Assembly (NCBI GenBank): GCA_019745775.1
Contig: JAIESR010000044.1
Span: 1 to 37,286, forward strand
Origin: Xanthobacteraceae bacterium
GTDB taxonomy: Bacteria > Pseudomonadota > Alphaproteobacteria > Rhizobiales > Xanthobacteraceae
Direction: 5' to 3'
Length of the DNA stretch: 37,286 nt
The notes beneath the pieces were generated by a model that saw only the letters and a program-made list of their open reading frames with translations, was not told where the DNA came from and searched no databases. The position numbers and the translations under genes are program-made. Numbering within the stretch: the stretch's first letter is position 1; each line of letters begins with the position of its first letter. Positions 36,124 to 37,286 of the stretch are shown in pieces.

Positions 36124-37104
36124 TCAATACACGCGGCTGACCGGCGGCTCGCTGCGCAACAGCACGCGCTCGACGTTCTGCCACGACGATCGAAACAGGA
36201 TCGCCGTCGACTGCCGCGTGATGCCGCCGACGTGCGGCGTCAGCAACAACCGCGACGCGGCCTCGCCGGAAACTTTCAGCAGCGGATTGTCGGCCGGCGG
36301 CGGCTCGGTCGAGTAGACGTCCACCGCCGCGCCGCCGAGATGGCCGGACGTGAGGCTTGCCGCCAGCGCGGCTTCGTCGACGACGCCGCCGCGCGAGGCC
36401 TGGATCAGGACCGCGCCCGGCTTCATGCGTGCGAGTTCCGCGGCGCCGATCAGGTTCTGCGTCGCCGGAATGAGCGGCACGTGCAGCGAAACCACGTCCG
36501 ACGTCGCGATCAGCTCGTCGAACGACACGGCGCGCGCCTCGAGCGAAGCGGCGACCGCCGGATCGACCGGGGCCGGATCGCAGAAGCAGATCTTGGCGCC
36601 CAGGGCTTGCAGCACCCGCGCCACGGCGCGGCCGATGGTGCCGAAGCCGACCAGTCCCACCAGCAGCCCGTCGATACCACAGAGATTGTCGGCGATCATG
36701 CGTGCGCGGAACTTGACGTAGTTGCCGGCCTTGATCTCGGCGTCGGACCAGGCGAAGCGCCGCAGCAGCGTCGACGTGTTCGCGACGACGTATTCGGCGA
36801 CCGCGCCGTTGCTGCCGCCGGCCACGTTGCAGACGGGAATGCCGAGCCGGGTCAGCGCCGCCTGGTCGACACGGTCGACACCGGAGCCGGTGACCTGCAC
36901 CAGCTTGAGCTTCGAGCCCTCGAACAAATCCGGCCCGAGCCTCGGCCCGACCGCCGGGATCACCAGGGCGTCGCTTGACTTGATCAAGGCGGGCACCGGC
37001 GCATCGGTCGGGGCATGGTAGGTGACGGCGAGGCTCGCGGGCGCGGCAGCGCCGACGCGCAGGAAATCGTCTTCCGGGCGAAGACAGAGAACGCGGTTGG
37101 ACAT
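36124..37104 (-). CDS. D-2-hydroxyacid dehydrogenase (NAD-dependent)
   Basis: A 326-residue protein from ATG 37104 (MSNRVLCLRPEDDFLRVG); 21 further in-frame codons upstream are unlikely. It has an N-terminal substrate domain (LKLVQVTGSGVDRVD), an NAD-binding Rossmann domain with GFGTIGRAVARVL near 150-162, and the catalytic residues in order: Arg of ASRGGVVDE, Glu in VDVYSTEPP and His of LLTPHVGG. It reduces 2-oxoacids or oxidises D-2-hydroxyacids; relatives include phosphoglycerate, glycerate and hydroxypyruvate-type enzymes, but the substrate cannot be assigned. An IS30-like element begins about 100 bp upstream of its start. Confidence 0.9.
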   Translation of the reverse strand: MSNRVLCLRPEDDFLRVGAAAPASLAVTYHAPTDAPVPALIKSSDALVIPAVGPRLGPDLFEGSKLKLVQVTGSGVDRVDQAALTRLGIPVCNVAGGSNGAVAEYVVANTSTLLRRFAWSDAEIKAGNYVKFRARMIADNLCGIDGLLVGLVGFGTIGRAVARVLQALGAKICFCDPAPVDPAVAASLEARAVSFDELIATSDVVSLHVPLIPATQNLIGAAELARMKPGAVLIQASRGGVVDEAALAASLTSGHLGGAAVDVYSTEPPPADNPLLKVSGEAASRLLLTPHVGGITRQSTAILFRSSWQNVERVLLRSEPPVSRVY

Positions 37105-37172
37105 GGGGCGGACTTCGCGACAGGCTGACAAGCGCTCGAGCGCCTTCGTTGGGTTCGGTCTCTCCACCGCTC

Positions 37173-37192
37173 ATTCCCGCGAATGCGGGAAT
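37173..37192. repeat. Short palindromic repeat (ATTCCC...GGGAAT type)
   Basis: ATTCCCGC (37173-37180), GAAT, GCGGGAAT (37185-37192): an 8-bp dyad of the widespread type that in other frames yields the peptide WIPAFAGM. It lies next to the IS30-like element. Confidence 0.8.
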
Positions 37193-37236
37193 CCAGTCTT
37201 GACCTAGAGTGGGTCCCCTAAGTTCACAAACGAAGT

Positions 37237-37262
37237 GCAACACCTTCTTAGAGAGGTGTTGC
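37237..37262 (+). promoter_or_regulatory. Hairpin covering the transposase ribosome-binding site
   Basis: GCAACACCT (37237-37245) and AGGTGTTGC (37254-37262) form a perfect 9-bp stem with an 8-nt loop ending one base before the ATG at 37264. The AGAGG Shine-Dalgarno (37252-37256) is partly inside the 3' arm, so folding would block translation. Confidence 0.6.
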
Positions 37263-37263
37263 C

Positions 37264-37286
37264 ATGGGTCGCAAGTACGAACAGCT
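37264..37286 (+). CDS. IS30-family transposase, first codons only (partial)
   Basis: ATG 37264 starts MGRKYEQ(L), cut by the window edge. IS30-family transposases commonly begin with a short basic stretch and a YxxL segment that leads into the N-terminal HTH_38 domain (followed in the family by SxEER). Only seven full codons are visible, so the family call rests on this start and on the leader. Confidence 0.55.

Larger units (their letters stand above)
37201..37286 (+). mobile_element. Left end of an IS30-family insertion sequence (partial)
   Basis: The sequence from about 37201 to the edge forms the terminal and leader part of a putative IS30-like element, judged by the transposase N-terminus that follows. 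The exact left boundary and target duplication cannot be fixed because the other end is outside the window. The leader holds a strong hairpin at 37237-37262. Confidence 0.6.

Noticed and set aside
36053-37243. 396-codon minus-strand frame over the dehydrogenase, including a WIPAFAGM peptide
   Set aside because: Out of frame with the dehydrogenase; the peptide is the usual by-product of the dispersed palindrome.

Overview
The window is high-GC, gene-dense DNA that looks like the chromosome of an alphaproteobacterium of the Hyphomicrobiales (Bradyrhizobium / Rhodopseudomonas / Pseudolabrys-like). The grounds are the zapE, mdh, sucC, sucD, sucA, sucB, lpdA order on one strand, Omp25-type porin-like proteins, DUF2794, a set of TctC/Bug solute-binding proteins, and palindromic repeats typical of that group. 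This is inference from gene content; no rRNA or other taxonomic marker lies in the window.

Layout. Positions 1-4676 (+) carry the end of an unknown Cys-containing protein, a guanidinium-type SMR exporter, a SulP anion transporter overlapped by an MFS permease, and a DMT (EamA) permease. priA (-) and xerC (+) are divergent at 4681-7939, followed by a DUF4337 membrane protein. From 8729 to 22329 the minus strand holds the lower TCA-cycle block: mdh-sucC-(77-aa membrane protein)-sucD, two tandem outer-membrane beta-barrel genes each with its own terminator, sucA-sucB, lpdA and an SDR dehydrogenase. A serine hydrolase gene on the plus strand sits between sucB and lpdA. From 22551 to 26586 there are four TctC/Bug periplasmic binding proteins (three +, one -) without any TctA/TctB membrane partner. 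Then come zapE, thpR and a TesA-like lipase (-), and a divergent YbbA/YbbP-type ABC exporter whose ATPase and permease genes are separated by a six-helix membrane protein gene. The right part has a Bax-inhibitor-1 protein, a GNAT acetyltransferase, a DUF2794 protein, an intergenic region that probably encodes a structured RNA, a D-2-hydroxyacid dehydrogenase, and the first bases of an IS30-like element running off the end.

How the genes fit together. The central block encodes 2-oxoglutarate dehydrogenase (SucA/SucB/Lpd), succinyl-CoA synthetase (SucC/SucD) and malate dehydrogenase. Relative to the compact order usual in relatives, it appears opened up by insertions: Bug genes between zapE and mdh, the porin pair between sucD and sucA, and the hydrolase between sucB and lpdA. 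Because of the terminators after the porin genes, sucA-sucB needs its own promoter; a good candidate lies about 480 bp upstream of sucA and implies a long leader.

I saw no CRISPR array, tRNA, rRNA, phage or obvious defence system. The signals most worth following are the candidate ncRNA at 35912-36103 (6S-like architecture plus an orphan terminator), the membrane miniprotein coupled to sucC, the clustered TGTAAG/CTTACA sites in the sucA leader, several perfect dyads in promoter regions, and the extra membrane gene inside the YbbA/YbbP-type operon.
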